From Algivirga pacifica (GTDB taxonomy: Bacteria > Bacteroidota > Bacteroidia > Cytophagales > Flammeovirgaceae), in assembly GCF_039543525.1 (NCBI RefSeq), contig NZ_BAABJX010000065.1, positions 74,458-138,457 on the forward strand: DNA of 64,000 bases, written 5' to 3'. Made by a program: the position numbers and the translations under genes. Shown here one piece after another: positions 26,450-34,348 of the stretch (its first letter is position 1; every line of letters begins with the position of its first letter). Below the pieces are notes generated by a model, which was not told the origin of the DNA, searched no databases, and saw only the letters and a list, made by a program, of their open reading frames with translations.

Positions 26450-27916
26450 TTAAATCATGGTCAAGGCAAAACCTATGGCTGGCCCTAACCATGTTGACCA
26501 ACTCGCACTTTTCTTTTTGTTTGACTCTTGCAATACCTTGGTATGTGCCTCCATGGCAACTGCGGTTCCCGAATTGGCTTTATCATTCGTCAACTGCACT
26601 GCCTTCTTGAGATTGGAGAAGTTGAGATCGCTATTTCGCTTTAGCTGTAGTACACGCTGATTCTGGATCGTTGCTGCTTCTTTCATTTTACTTGTGCTTT
26701 CAGCCGTCTCTTTGTAGCGTGTATTCAGGAGCTGCATAGCCCTCTTCAACTTCTTTATATTTTCTGATTCCTGGTTAATCTTCCCATTCAGCTTGCGAGA
26801 AGCACTTTCCAGTACCTTTGTGTTATCCACTGCCTTGTCCGCCGACTTCTGCATATCCTGACGAACAATGCGCTGTAATTCCAGAATGTCCGTGAGCTTT
26901 ATTCCAGAAGACTTTCCTTCTGTCGCCGTTTGCGATACAGAAGCCGTAGGATTCTGAACTACCTGAGCATTTTGGGTATCCACCGGTAAGAGTGGAGGAG
27001 CACCACTTTCTGTAGTCGTCTCACCACCTGTCTTCAGCAAGCTATTGGCTACTTGCATAATCGCCGAGCCTCCCGGGATCACATTGGATACAATAGGCGT
27101 GGCGATCTGCACCAGTGGTTTGGCGACTTTCTTCACTCCATCCCAAAGCTTCTTCAGGAATCCCAACTCTCCCGTACTGGCATAGGTCGCCTTCCCATCG
27201 GTAAATAACACATCCTTTACATTCCCCAATCCGGAAAGGTATTGCTTTACCTCCTGACTATAGTAGCGCTCTCCGTTCAGGAAATGAATGGGAATCCCCT
27301 CCATACTTTTTGCCGCTCTATTCCATCCCACCACAACCTGATCATGTTTATCAGAATAAAGCTTCTCTGTATCAAAAGCATCCATTACCGGATCTACCAC
27401 CCAATAATCTACCCTTGAATTCAGGTCTGCCAAACGACGCTTAGGCACGACTACATAGATATGTTGGAAGTAGCTTTTTCCTCCATACTTGGTTTTCCGG
27501 AAAGCATGAGGGATTCCCAGGTTTGTCAACACACTGGAGATAAAGATGGAGTAGCAATCACAATCCACCCCCTCAAAACGATCTGCCCAGGTACGGGAAG
27601 GTCGTCTCAGTTGTTCCACTCCAGGGGTATCAATACGGTACTGCACATGCCTATACAGAAAAGCAAAGAGATTTTGCAAAGTCTCCTGCACCCGTTCTCC
27701 CTTCAGCACTTTGGCAATCGCCTTTGTGTCCTCCAGTGTCTTCCGAACAATCTGTTCCATAAACTGAATGGTATCAAAGGTATTTCCATCCTTATGCAAT
27801 ACCGGATCAGTCTTCAAAGGGCTCTTGAAATACTTTTCATAGGCCATTCCCGAAAGAATCTGTCGCTTTCGGGTCGCTACTACTCCCAATCCGTTGAGGT
27901 ATTGAATCTGCATCAT
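26450..27916 (-). CDS. Transglutaminase/papain-like domain protein with C-terminal membrane anchor
   Basis: 488 residues. The N-terminal half holds a transglutaminase-like cysteine protease fold: GVDCDCYSIFISSVLTNLGIP gives the Cys, FQHIYVVV the His and WVVDPVMD the Asp of a C-H-D triad (about residues 118-175). The middle is low-complexity (about 290-350). Residues ~355-470 are coiled coil, and the last ~18 residues (WLGPAIGFALTMI) are hydrophobic, suggesting a tail anchor. Phage proteins with this fold can process structural proteins or cut wall peptides during entry. Which applies here is unclear. Confidence 0.6.
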   Translation of the reverse strand: MMQIQYLNGLGVVATRKRQILSGMAYEKYFKSPLKTDPVLHKDGNTFDTIQFMEQIVRKTLEDTKAIAKVLKGERVQETLQNLFAFLYRHVQYRIDTPGVEQLRRPSRTWADRFEGVDCDCYSIFISSVLTNLGIPHAFRKTKYGGKSYFQHIYVVVPKRRLADLNSRVDYWVVDPVMDAFDTEKLYSDKHDQVVVGWNRAAKSMEGIPIHFLNGERYYSQEVKQYLSGLGNVKDVLFTDGKATYASTGELGFLKKLWDGVKKVAKPLVQIATPIVSNVIPGGSAIMQVANSLLKTGGETTTESGAPPLLPVDTQNAQVVQNPTASVSQTATEGKSSGIKLTDILELQRIVRQDMQKSADKAVDNTKVLESASRKLNGKINQESENIKKLKRAMQLLNTRYKETAESTSKMKEAATIQNQRVLQLKRNSDLNFSNLKKAVQLTNDKANSGTAVAMEAHTKVLQESNKKKSASWSTWLGPAIGFALTMI

Positions 27917-27923
27917 AAACTTC

Positions 27924-28373
27924 CTATTTAAGTACCAACCTTTGTTCTACATGAATGGACTGTTCGTGTCCCTTAAGCATTACCCTGACGACAAGTGTGG
28001 GAGCTTTCCGCTCCTGAACCACTTGTCGGATCAGGGATGCACTCATCTTTCCGTCCACTCCAACCGTCACCGACATTTCCTTTCCTGCCGGAAATCCTTC
28101 AGGCCATTGTCGCTTCCCTTCAATCTCCTTTTCTCCCAAGACCTTTATGCTTCCGTCAGCCTGCAGCTCTGAGACAGACACCTTCATGCTCTCTGCCCGA
28201 AATGCCAAGTGATTTTCATTCAACACCTGGAACTGTACCTTAAAGGAAATTGCCGAAGCACTTACCTTATCCAGCTTTAATTGAAAATCCTTCAATAGCA
28301 GTTTTTCAATCCTGACTTTAAGTGTCATCCAGGCAACGAATATCCCTCCAGCAATGAGTAATACTTGTTTCAT
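27924..28373 (-). CDS. Membrane-anchored LEA-14/WHy-like beta-sandwich protein, first late gene
   Basis: 149 residues. An N-terminal signal-anchor (VLLIAGGIFVAWMTL) is followed by a single beta-sandwich: FQLKLDKVSASAISFKVQFQVLNENHLAFRAESM, with a downstream SVTVGVDGKM. This pattern resembles LEA type-2 / WHy domains. It is the first gene of the late minus-strand operon and is followed 7 bases later by the transglutaminase-like gene. A virion membrane component is likely, but its role is unknown. Confidence 0.5.
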   Translation of the reverse strand: MKQVLLIAGGIFVAWMTLKVRIEKLLLKDFQLKLDKVSASAISFKVQFQVLNENHLAFRAESMKVSVSELQADGSIKVLGEKEIEGKRQWPEGFPAGKEMSVTVGVDGKMSASLIRQVVQERKAPTLVVRVMLKGHEQSIHVEQRLVLK

Positions 28374-28608
28374 GATTCAAGTATACAACTAGGAAAAACG
28401 ACAAAAAAATTAGGTAAGGAGAGTGATGGAAAGTGTGGGAATACTAGGGAGAAAAAGGCTTAAAAAGGGCGTAATAGTGCTTTTTCATGAAAAAAAGTGC
28501 GAAATGGGGCGAACGAGTGCGAGTCGTGGAATCTTGAAAAAATTATATCCACAGGTCTTTGTATATTGAATCCTATAATCTGAAATCAAAAATCCCTTCT
28601 CAATAACT
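28374..28608. promoter_or_regulatory. Divergent control region of the late operon and a small HTH gene
   Basis: 235 bases between the minus-strand late operon and the plus-strand HTH gene. It contains a 14-bp perfect palindrome TTTTTCATGAAAAA at 28481-28494 flanked by repeated AGTGC / GTGCGA words (28477, 28497 and 28516). That is a likely binding site for a regulator of late transcription, perhaps the adjacent HTH protein. No textbook promoter spacing was found. Confidence 0.4.
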
Positions 28609-28794
28609 ATGAACATCAATACACTCGGCCCATTTTGCACCAAGAAAGAATTAGCCAACGCCTATGGCATCAGCAAGAATAAGATTACGGATTTGTGCCA
28701 GCGCATTGGCATAAGAGGAAGGAAGCAGTTGAATCCAGAGGAGATTGATCGATTTGTGAAGGCTTATGGGGTGCCTAAACGAATTAACGTTTAA
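28609..28794 (+). CDS. Small helix-turn-helix DNA-binding protein
   Basis: 61 residues: FCTKKELANAYGISKNKITDLCQRIGI forms a helix-turn-helix, followed by LNPEEIDRFVKAYGVP, as in excisionase-like and MerR-N-type mini-regulators. It diverges from the late operon across a palindrome-containing intergenic region, so it is a good candidate for a late-gene regulator. No metal or ligand domain is present. Confidence 0.6.
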   Translation: MNINTLGPFCTKKELANAYGISKNKITDLCQRIGIRGRKQLNPEEIDRFVKAYGVPKRINV

Positions 28795-28826
28795 TACATT
28801 ATATGCACTTTGTTACATATTTAGCA

Positions 28827-28834
28827 TATATTTG
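28827..28834 (+). promoter_or_regulatory. Bacteroidota -7 box ahead of the helicase gene
   Basis: TATATTTG matches the TAnnTTTG consensus, about 87 bases before the helicase ATG. An upstream TTTG lies closer than the usual 19-21 bases, so the -33 element is doubtful. Confidence 0.35.
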
Positions 28835-28920
28835 TATAAATAAACAATCACGAATTTGACTGTTTACATCAACTATTATAATCGCGAACTATTAGTTTAA
28901 CCAAGCTAACTTCATTTTTT

Positions 28921-31368
28921 ATGCTAGATGTGACGATTTTAACAGAAAATAAAAGTGGTATTGCTTATAATAAAGCTTTACACTACAAAAAACTTTTTGA
29001 AAAAATTAATACTGTAACAGAAGGAAAGGTACTTATTGCTAGTAATTTCACATGCTATGGGTTTAAAGAGAATAAAGATGTTGATTTGTTAATAATAGGA
29101 GAGGTTGTTAGTGGGTATTTACGCTACGACCTTATTCACGATCACACGTCTAACTTAAAATCATCTACATTTATTAATAGTTTTTGTTTTACGATCAAAA
29201 TTATAGATCCACTAAAATATGAATTTGATGTAGAAAATAATGATATATATATTCAAAAAGATGGTTGTAACGTTTTTAATATATCAGAAGCTAGTTCTAA
29301 CATTAAGAATAATGTCAAACACTTTTTAAATAGTACAACTGACTCGAACCTTTATATATGTGATTTAATTTTACTAGATACAAATAAAGGTAAAAATAAA
29401 TATAGCAAAAACTTCAATACAATTAGAAATAAATCTGAGCTTAATATTATTTTTCAAAAAATTCTTGATTCAGGTTTTAAAGCTAATAAAGTTTTTTCGA
29501 AAAAGACAAATAAAGAATCATTCAGAGTGAATATAGCTAAACAATTAGATCTTGAGAAGATTGAAAAAAGTTTAGATACATTTAGTCTTATTAAAAAACA
29601 CTGTGGAGCTCTAACCAAGAAAAAGATTAATGAGATTACCAAAAAAGTTTTAGCAGAACAAAAATACGCTAAAAGCATTGGTAAAATGCCTGTAATCATC
29701 AGAGGATCTGCTGGTTCTGGAAAAACTACACTAATGTTAAGAATTGCTGAAGATTTATACAGAAAAGGTTATAGCTCTCTATTCCTAACCTTTAATCAAT
29801 CTTTAGTTAAAGATTTAACAAGACTTCTTTCTATAGCTGGCATCTCTAATACTTTACCCAACAATAAAATTCAAACGGATTCCCTAGACTCTTTCATCTA
29901 CAATAGCCTGTATCATAAATTAGGAATATCAACAATCATTAACTATGATGAAATCAAGCGTATTGAAAAGGTTATCAACAATGATAAGAGCTATTTAGAA
30001 AACAGTTTCATATCACTTCTTCAAAACAATGTACAAACCTTTCATACTTTAAAAAAATCTATTCAAAAAGAACTTGTTAATAATAAAAACAAAAAAAAGC
30101 TACTAGATACGCTAGATGCCATTCAATATAAATTAGATAACACCAACACTCCTTTATCTTTTGAAGACCTTGAACGTCCATTAAAAGAATACTTAGATCT
30201 TAGAAAACAAAGACTAATTGATGACATCAAAAGTAAAATTTACTTAAAACGATTAAGTAAAATAAAAGAAGAAATATACAAGTTTTTAAATAATGATTAC
30301 TCATTAATCACGAATAAGCCTATTCAAGATCAATGTGAACTATTAGAAATCCTACTTAATTCTAGCCAAGATACAGATTGCTCTTCTAATTCTGTAATAG
30401 ACCTTACCCCTTTAATTAAACAACATCAGAAGTATATTAAAAATATCAAGCAACAGTGGGGTTATCTTTTAATTGATGAGGCCCAAGATTGGAATCCTAT
30501 TGAGAGAGAAATTATATATACAATATTCGGACATAAAAGAATTATCATATCCGATGGCTTACAACAACAATTAGTAAAAAGTCAAAAATATTTAGACTGG
30601 ACTAGCTTTAAACAACAAAAAATTCCAACACACCCTTTCAGTTTAAATAAGTCTTTCAGACAAAAAATTAACCTGAGTAATTTTCAAAATTCCTTTGCAA
30701 AACACTTCAATATCAATTGGAATATAAAATCTGATGATAGATTACAAAAGGGACGTATTATCATATCAACTTTAAGCTTTTCAAAAGCTATGTATCACTC
30801 CTTACAAGAGGTTGGTAAACGCCATGATTGTGATCATCATGACAGTATAATTTTTTTAGCGCCACATACACTTACAGATAAGGTAAAAAATGAATTAGCA
30901 CTTCTAAATAACGATAATGATGTAATCCTAGAGGATACCATAGATCAACGTAGATTCAAGTATAAAATAGAATGGGAAACAGAATGGGAAACTAAAATAT
31001 GGGACGGCACAGAAGTTATCGATAATTATGAATCCAAAAAACCTCTCCCATTACCAAAGAATGGTGAACATCGCGTTTATAACTATGAATCTTGTAGAGG
31101 TTTAGAGGCATGGACTTCAGTTTGCTTAGATATGGATGTTTTCTATAGTAATAAAGTAGCACACTATAGAAAAGATGATACAACTAATGCCTTATTTGAG
31201 GACCATGCATCTAGTGCAAGAAAATATGCTGCGAACTGGTGCCTAATTGCTATGAGCCGAGCAGTAGATACACTTTTTATCAGTATTGAAAATAAGAACT
31301 CTGAATTTGCTACCATTTTAAGGGAAATTACTCGAGATATGGGCGAATCTGTCAAGTGGATTGAATAA
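28921..31368 (+). CDS. UvrD/Rep-type superfamily 1 helicase with N-terminal nuclease-like domain
   Basis: 815 residues. Motif I is RGSAGSGKTTL (about residues 260-270), motif II LLIDEAQDW (about 518-526). Late motifs are YNYESCRGLEAW (~720) and WCLIAMSRAVDTLFISI (~775-790), as in UvrD_C_2 helicases. The N-terminal ~150 residues contain NKDVDLLIIGE and FCFTIKI, reminiscent of a NERD/PD-(D/E)XK core, although the expected E-x-K is replaced by T-I-K. The gene is strongly AT-rich compared with the phage genes around it and has its own promoter, which indicates acquired cargo. A DNA-processing defence role against other phages or plasmids is plausible. Confidence 0.65.
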   Translation: MLDVTILTENKSGIAYNKALHYKKLFEKINTVTEGKVLIASNFTCYGFKENKDVDLLIIGEVVSGYLRYDLIHDHTSNLKSSTFINSFCFTIKIIDPLKYEFDVENNDIYIQKDGCNVFNISEASSNIKNNVKHFLNSTTDSNLYICDLILLDTNKGKNKYSKNFNTIRNKSELNIIFQKILDSGFKANKVFSKKTNKESFRVNIAKQLDLEKIEKSLDTFSLIKKHCGALTKKKINEITKKVLAEQKYAKSIGKMPVIIRGSAGSGKTTLMLRIAEDLYRKGYSSLFLTFNQSLVKDLTRLLSIAGISNTLPNNKIQTDSLDSFIYNSLYHKLGISTIINYDEIKRIEKVINNDKSYLENSFISLLQNNVQTFHTLKKSIQKELVNNKNKKKLLDTLDAIQYKLDNTNTPLSFEDLERPLKEYLDLRKQRLIDDIKSKIYLKRLSKIKEEIYKFLNNDYSLITNKPIQDQCELLEILLNSSQDTDCSSNSVIDLTPLIKQHQKYIKNIKQQWGYLLIDEAQDWNPIEREIIYTIFGHKRIIISDGLQQQLVKSQKYLDWTSFKQQKIPTHPFSLNKSFRQKINLSNFQNSFAKHFNINWNIKSDDRLQKGRIIISTLSFSKAMYHSLQEVGKRHDCDHHDSIIFLAPHTLTDKVKNELALLNNDNDVILEDTIDQRRFKYKIEWETEWETKIWDGTEVIDNYESKKPLPLPKNGEHRVYNYESCRGLEAWTSVCLDMDVFYSNKVAHYRKDDTTNALFEDHASSARKYAANWCLIAMSRAVDTLFISIENKNSEFATILREITRDMGESVKWIE

Positions 31369-31408
31369 TCCTCTTATAAATAAGATCTATACTAAATTAT
31401 CTAATTTT

Positions 31409-31416
31409 ATTATTTC
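31409..31416. repeat. Target-site duplication of the IS66 element (left copy)
   Basis: ATTATTTC here is repeated exactly at 32939-32946 on the other side of the insertion, the 8-bp duplication expected for IS66. Confidence 0.92.
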
Positions 31417-31424
31417 GTTACTGT

Positions 31425-32462
31425 TCAGGGGGTATATAGGACAGGGGCACCTTTGTAAGCCTTCAAAAGAGACTCAAAGATGTCCTTGCCTTGCTTTTGG
31501 CAGGTTCCGATAAATGATCGTATTCTTAGAAAATATCGTAAATGGCGGTCTGAACGGAATACTCCAGAGATTTTATCCTTCAGTTTAATCATTCGCAAAT
31601 CCCGTTCGGCTTGGTTGTTATCAAAAGGAATATCAGTATCTGTTATGAACGCCAGAACTCTTTCAGGATATTTCTCAAAACAACGAAGCAAATTACTACA
31701 GTTTGTTTTGACATCCTTGGACATGAGCCTGTTGGATTCAATTTCTTTCTGACCAGCAATTACGAGTAATTTCAATTCGTTAAAAGCTTTCTTGACTCGA
31801 CCTTCATCTTCTGGGGGATTCCGGTGTAATTTAATGAGCAACCCTTTGACTTTTTTGGACCATTCTATTTTATAATGCTTAATAAAGAATTCAAGCTCTC
31901 TGAGTAGGTGGGCGTTACAATATGCCCGCATACCTTTATGTACATTATAGCTTCTCCAACGATCCGTGACTAAGATGTTTTTGTATTCCAACATGATTCC
32001 ATCCTCATGAAAAGCTTTACTTCCTCGAAATGAGCTAGGAAACAAGTAGGTGTAAGCCTTATTACATTGTACATGTATCCAACTTAACACTCCAGAAGCC
32101 CTAACGCCTGTTTCATCAGCGTGTAACACCTTGGACGGAGATAGCCGTTCTTTAATAAAATTCAACTCGGGGGATAACTTACCTGACAAGGTTTGAATAG
32201 CATGCTCTATAGCTCCGTCGGATACAGTGCATCCAAATAAGTCCTTGGTCATCTGCTGGATACGATCATAAGGAATATGCTGATAAATATTCCAGTACAC
32301 CCATAATGCCTTTATTTTAGGACCGAAATTAACCTGCCCGAAGACAGGGTGCTTTCCTGTGTTCTCTTTCTTACAGCAAGGACAAGTCTTATGGAATACT
32401 TGGTACTCCGTAACGTATAACCTGAATGCTGGTGGAAGGTCATGTATTTGATGTTTGGTCAT
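31425..32462 (-). CDS. IS66 transposase, zinc-ribbon and catalytic DDE part (second frame)
   Basis: 345 residues from the first in-frame ATG. The frame stays open upstream to 32624, giving QSGHKG, a CDCGENLQDVP zinc-finger half and then this segment. Visible here are CPCCKKENTG (zinc ribbon), HADETGVRA (first catalytic Asp), LVTDRWRSYN (second) and the IS66 C-terminal block DNNQAERDLRMIKLKDKISG with the Glu, then FIGTCQKQGKDIFESL. Full-length activity needs a -1 shift from the short upstream frame at a run of nine A. Confidence 0.88.
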   Translation of the reverse strand: MTKHQIHDLPPAFRLYVTEYQVFHKTCPCCKKENTGKHPVFGQVNFGPKIKALWVYWNIYQHIPYDRIQQMTKDLFGCTVSDGAIEHAIQTLSGKLSPELNFIKERLSPSKVLHADETGVRASGVLSWIHVQCNKAYTYLFPSSFRGSKAFHEDGIMLEYKNILVTDRWRSYNVHKGMRAYCNAHLLRELEFFIKHYKIEWSKKVKGLLIKLHRNPPEDEGRVKKAFNELKLLVIAGQKEIESNRLMSKDVKTNCSNLLRCFEKYPERVLAFITDTDIPFDNNQAERDLRMIKLKDKISGVFRSDRHLRYFLRIRSFIGTCQKQGKDIFESLLKAYKGAPVLYTP

Positions 32463-32617
32463 GCGGGAAGTCGGAACATCTTGCAGATTTTCACCACAAT
32501 CACAGTACGTAGAAGGTTCACACTCAACAATACAATCAACATGTGGAGATAGTAACTTGGTAACACCTTTGTGACCTGATTGAGCTCCTTGTTTCTTATC
32601 CGATGGAGTACGATTGT

Positions 32618-32872
32618 TTATCGTTTTTTTTTGTAATAAGGATTTTTAGAGGTTGGTTTACTGCTAGTGCTACTATCCTTACCCATAATAGCTCTAAGAG
32701 CCATGTTTTCTGCTTTCAATGCCTCATTTTCAGCCTTTAAAGCTTCATTTTCAAGACGAAGGGCAATATTCTCAGCCTTAAGCCTATTCAACTCTTTGAA
32801 AAGGGCTAAAGTGATAGCTCGAAATTCTTCGATACTATTACAGGATAATATTTGCTCTTCAGTAATTTGCAT
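32618..32872 (-). CDS. IS66 transposase N-terminal coiled-coil part (first frame)
   Basis: 84 residues: a Leu-zipper-like repeat of the type ALKAENEALKAENMALRA, then a Ser/Thr/Lys tail ending KNPYYKKKR. The frame stops at 32618, just after an A9 tract (32624-32632 on the opposite strand). A -1 slip on that tract joins it to the long catalytic frame, giving ~483 residues, the usual IS66 transposase size. Confidence 0.8.
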   Translation of the reverse strand: MQITEEQILSCNSIEEFRAITLALFKELNRLKAENIALRLENEALKAENEALKAENMALRAIMGKDSSTSSKPTSKNPYYKKKR

Positions 32873-32960
32873 GACAATAGTTTAGGTATTAAATGCTAGT
32901 TTTAAGAGAAAAAGTTCATATTACCCCTGAACAGTAACATTATTTCTTAAAGATTGTACA

Positions 32961-33125
32961 ATGGAAAAAGGAAAAGCTGGAGCATGGATTAAAGGGTATG
33001 TTGAAGCATTATATAGTTCGAGCAGTGTTTCTTCAAAGCAAATCGAAATTCTAATAAAAAAACTTGAAGAATTAAAACTACAACTAGAGAACGAAGAAGA
33101 TAAAGATGACGATTTACCTTTTTAA
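32961..33125 (+). CDS. Small helical acidic-tailed protein, unknown
   Basis: 54 residues starting at ATG 32961: GAWIKGYVEALYSSSSVSSK, then QIEILIKKLEELKLQLENEE and an acidic end. It resembles the first half of the next gene's product (GYLEALKHATSIHGKQL), so the two look like diverged duplicates. It ends 8 bases before the next start. No function is assigned. Confidence 0.5.
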   Translation: MEKGKAGAWIKGYVEALYSSSSVSSKQIEILIKKLEELKLQLENEEDKDDDLPF

Positions 33126-33133
33126 GCTCTACT

Positions 33134-33475
33134 ATGAATGATTCACAAAAATTATTTTTTTTAATAGGATACTTGGAGGCATTAAAGCATGCTACCTCTA
33201 TACATGGAAAACAATTAGCCTTAGTTAAAACAGAATTAGAAAGTATTCAGTGTATTAATAGTTCAAACGATGATAACTTAGAACAAGCCTCCCAAAGCCC
33301 AGAATCACAGGTTGACTCATATGATGATGATTATGATCATTATGATGTATATGATGACCATGATACATACGAGAAATATAATGGTTCTTGGGCACAAGAT
33401 GTTGAAGGGTTAAGTGATCGATACATTGACGATGCTTTTGGAGGAGAACCGGATGCTTATTGGAATATTGATTAA
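33134..33475 (+). CDS. Small Asp/Tyr-rich acidic protein, unknown
   Basis: 113 residues. The N-terminus is helical (LFFLIGYLEALKHATSIHGKQL). The middle is rich in Asp, Tyr and His (SYDDDYDHYDVYDDHDTYEKY) and the end is WAQDVEGLSDRYIDDAFGGEPDAYW. The gene is AT-rich like the helicase and belongs to the plus-strand cargo. It ends at a strong bidirectional terminator. The strongly acidic composition could suggest a DNA-mimic-type protein, but this is speculative. Confidence 0.5.
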   Translation: MNDSQKLFFLIGYLEALKHATSIHGKQLALVKTELESIQCINSSNDDNLEQASQSPESQVDSYDDDYDHYDVYDDHDTYEKYNGSWAQDVEGLSDRYIDDAFGGEPDAYWNID

Positions 33476-33479
33476 ACCT

Positions 33480-33513
33480 AATGCTTTCGCCTTATCAATA
33501 AGGCGAAAGCATT
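33480..33513. terminator. Bidirectional terminator between convergent genes
   Basis: AATGCTTTCGCCTTA and TAAGGCGAAAGCATT form a perfect 15-bp stem with a 4-base loop, placed exactly between the plus-strand cargo and the minus-strand early operon. Confidence 0.85.
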
Positions 33514-33523
33514 TTACATTATT

Positions 33524-33766
33524 TCACCCCTTCACATTCCCCTCCCCATCAAACCAATAAATCGCCCCTCTTTCCTTCAATACCCTCCGTTCCTCATAAG
33601 AGTAGTGATAGATCCCAGCAGCCGTAAACTTACCTTTATAGACCGAACGGATCAGGAAAACGGCCCGGTTCCAGGAATGGCATTTCCGGAGCTGTGGTTT
33701 TCCTGCTAAGGGACCAGATTTAAAGGTGATCATAATACAATACGGGACTTTGTTTTTCTTAGACAT
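33524..33766 (-). CDS. Small basic protein, last early-operon gene, unknown
   Basis: 80 residues, Lys/Arg/Tyr-rich, probably one compact alpha/beta domain (YCIMITFKSGPLAGKPQLRKCHSWNRAVFLIRSVYKG and a Tyr-rich end). It follows the nuclease-like gene by 11 bases and precedes the terminator. No family is recognised. Confidence 0.5.
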   Translation of the reverse strand: MSKKNKVPYCIMITFKSGPLAGKPQLRKCHSWNRAVFLIRSVYKGKFTAAGIYHYSYEERRVLKERGAIYWFDGEGNVKG

Positions 33767-33777
33767 GGTTGGAAAGA

Positions 33778-34344
33778 TTATAGGTGAGCAAATAATAGTT
33801 GTCGGAAGAGTTTTTCGGTATTATCAGGGGATAGCTCTTGTCGTTCGGCTAATCGGACAAAGGCTGCCTGGTTAACATCATAGATTCCGATATAGTCGGC
33901 TTGGATGATGGGTGTCTGGCTGATCTTTTGCTCTGTCTCAGACACTAATTCCGTAGGTACTGCAAAGAAGAAAAAGTCTGTATACCCAAGATAATCCAGG
34001 TACTTTTCATCCTGCAGAAGGTCACTTTTACTGACTTTCACCTCAAAGCCTACGGTAAACAGCTCATTTCCCCAGGCACTGTAGAAAGGCTTGACCAATC
34101 CGACCAGATCAAACCGACGGCGCTGTGGTTTTTCCTTACCGAATTTCGTCCGCTCCCCGGTGGGAATGCGGACCGTGACCTCGGTGTGTAACTGGGTCGT
34201 AGGCGGTGTTTTCATCTTGTGGATAAAAGGGTATTCCTGCTCAGACAGTTGCTGTGCCCATGAGGTATTGGTACGCATGGACTTGGTGATCATTTTTGAG
34301 GTGAGCTTTTCCATAAGTTGTTGATGTTTTTGGATTTCGGTCAT
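33778..34344 (-). CDS. PD-(D/E)XK nuclease-like protein (MmcB-like)
   Basis: 188 residues from ATG 34344, preferred because it begins 4 bases after the replication gene. The core is RRRFDLVGLVKP followed by FTVGFEVKVSKSDLLQDEKYLDYLGYTDFFFFAVP: an Asp and then an E-x-K, plus the DL-D-KY-xYL helix and a hydrophobic strand. That is the layout of MmcB-type PD-(D/E)XK enzymes. It likely processes replication or recombination intermediates of the phage genome. A role as Holliday-junction-type nuclease is possible. Confidence 0.6.
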   Translation of the reverse strand: MTEIQKHQQLMEKLTSKMITKSMRTNTSWAQQLSEQEYPFIHKMKTPPTTQLHTEVTVRIPTGERTKFGKEKPQRRRFDLVGLVKPFYSAWGNELFTVGFEVKVSKSDLLQDEKYLDYLGYTDFFFFAVPTELVSETEQKISQTPIIQADYIGIYDVNQAAFVRLAERQELSPDNTEKLFRQLLFAHL

Positions 34345-34348
34345 TGGT

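Larger units (their letters stand above)
31417..32938 (-). mobile_element. IS66-family insertion sequence (ISBst12-like, transposase only), 1522 bp
   Basis: The ends are inverted repeats: left GTTACTGTTCAGGGG, right CCCCTGAACAGTAAC, perfect over 15 bases. Flanks carry identical 8-bp duplications ATTATTTC at 31409-31416 and 32939-32946, the size IS66 makes. Only the TnpC-type transposase is encoded, in two overlapping-phase frames; TnpA and TnpB are missing, as in the ISBst12 subgroup. Perfect ends and duplication indicate a recent insertion between the helicase gene and the small genes to its right. Confidence 0.92.

Noticed and set aside
12246..28373. Gene-transfer agent or defective tailed prophage
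   Set aside because: The holin is of the GTA-type family, but no capsid/portal/tail genes of GTAs are present and the lysogeny module is complete.
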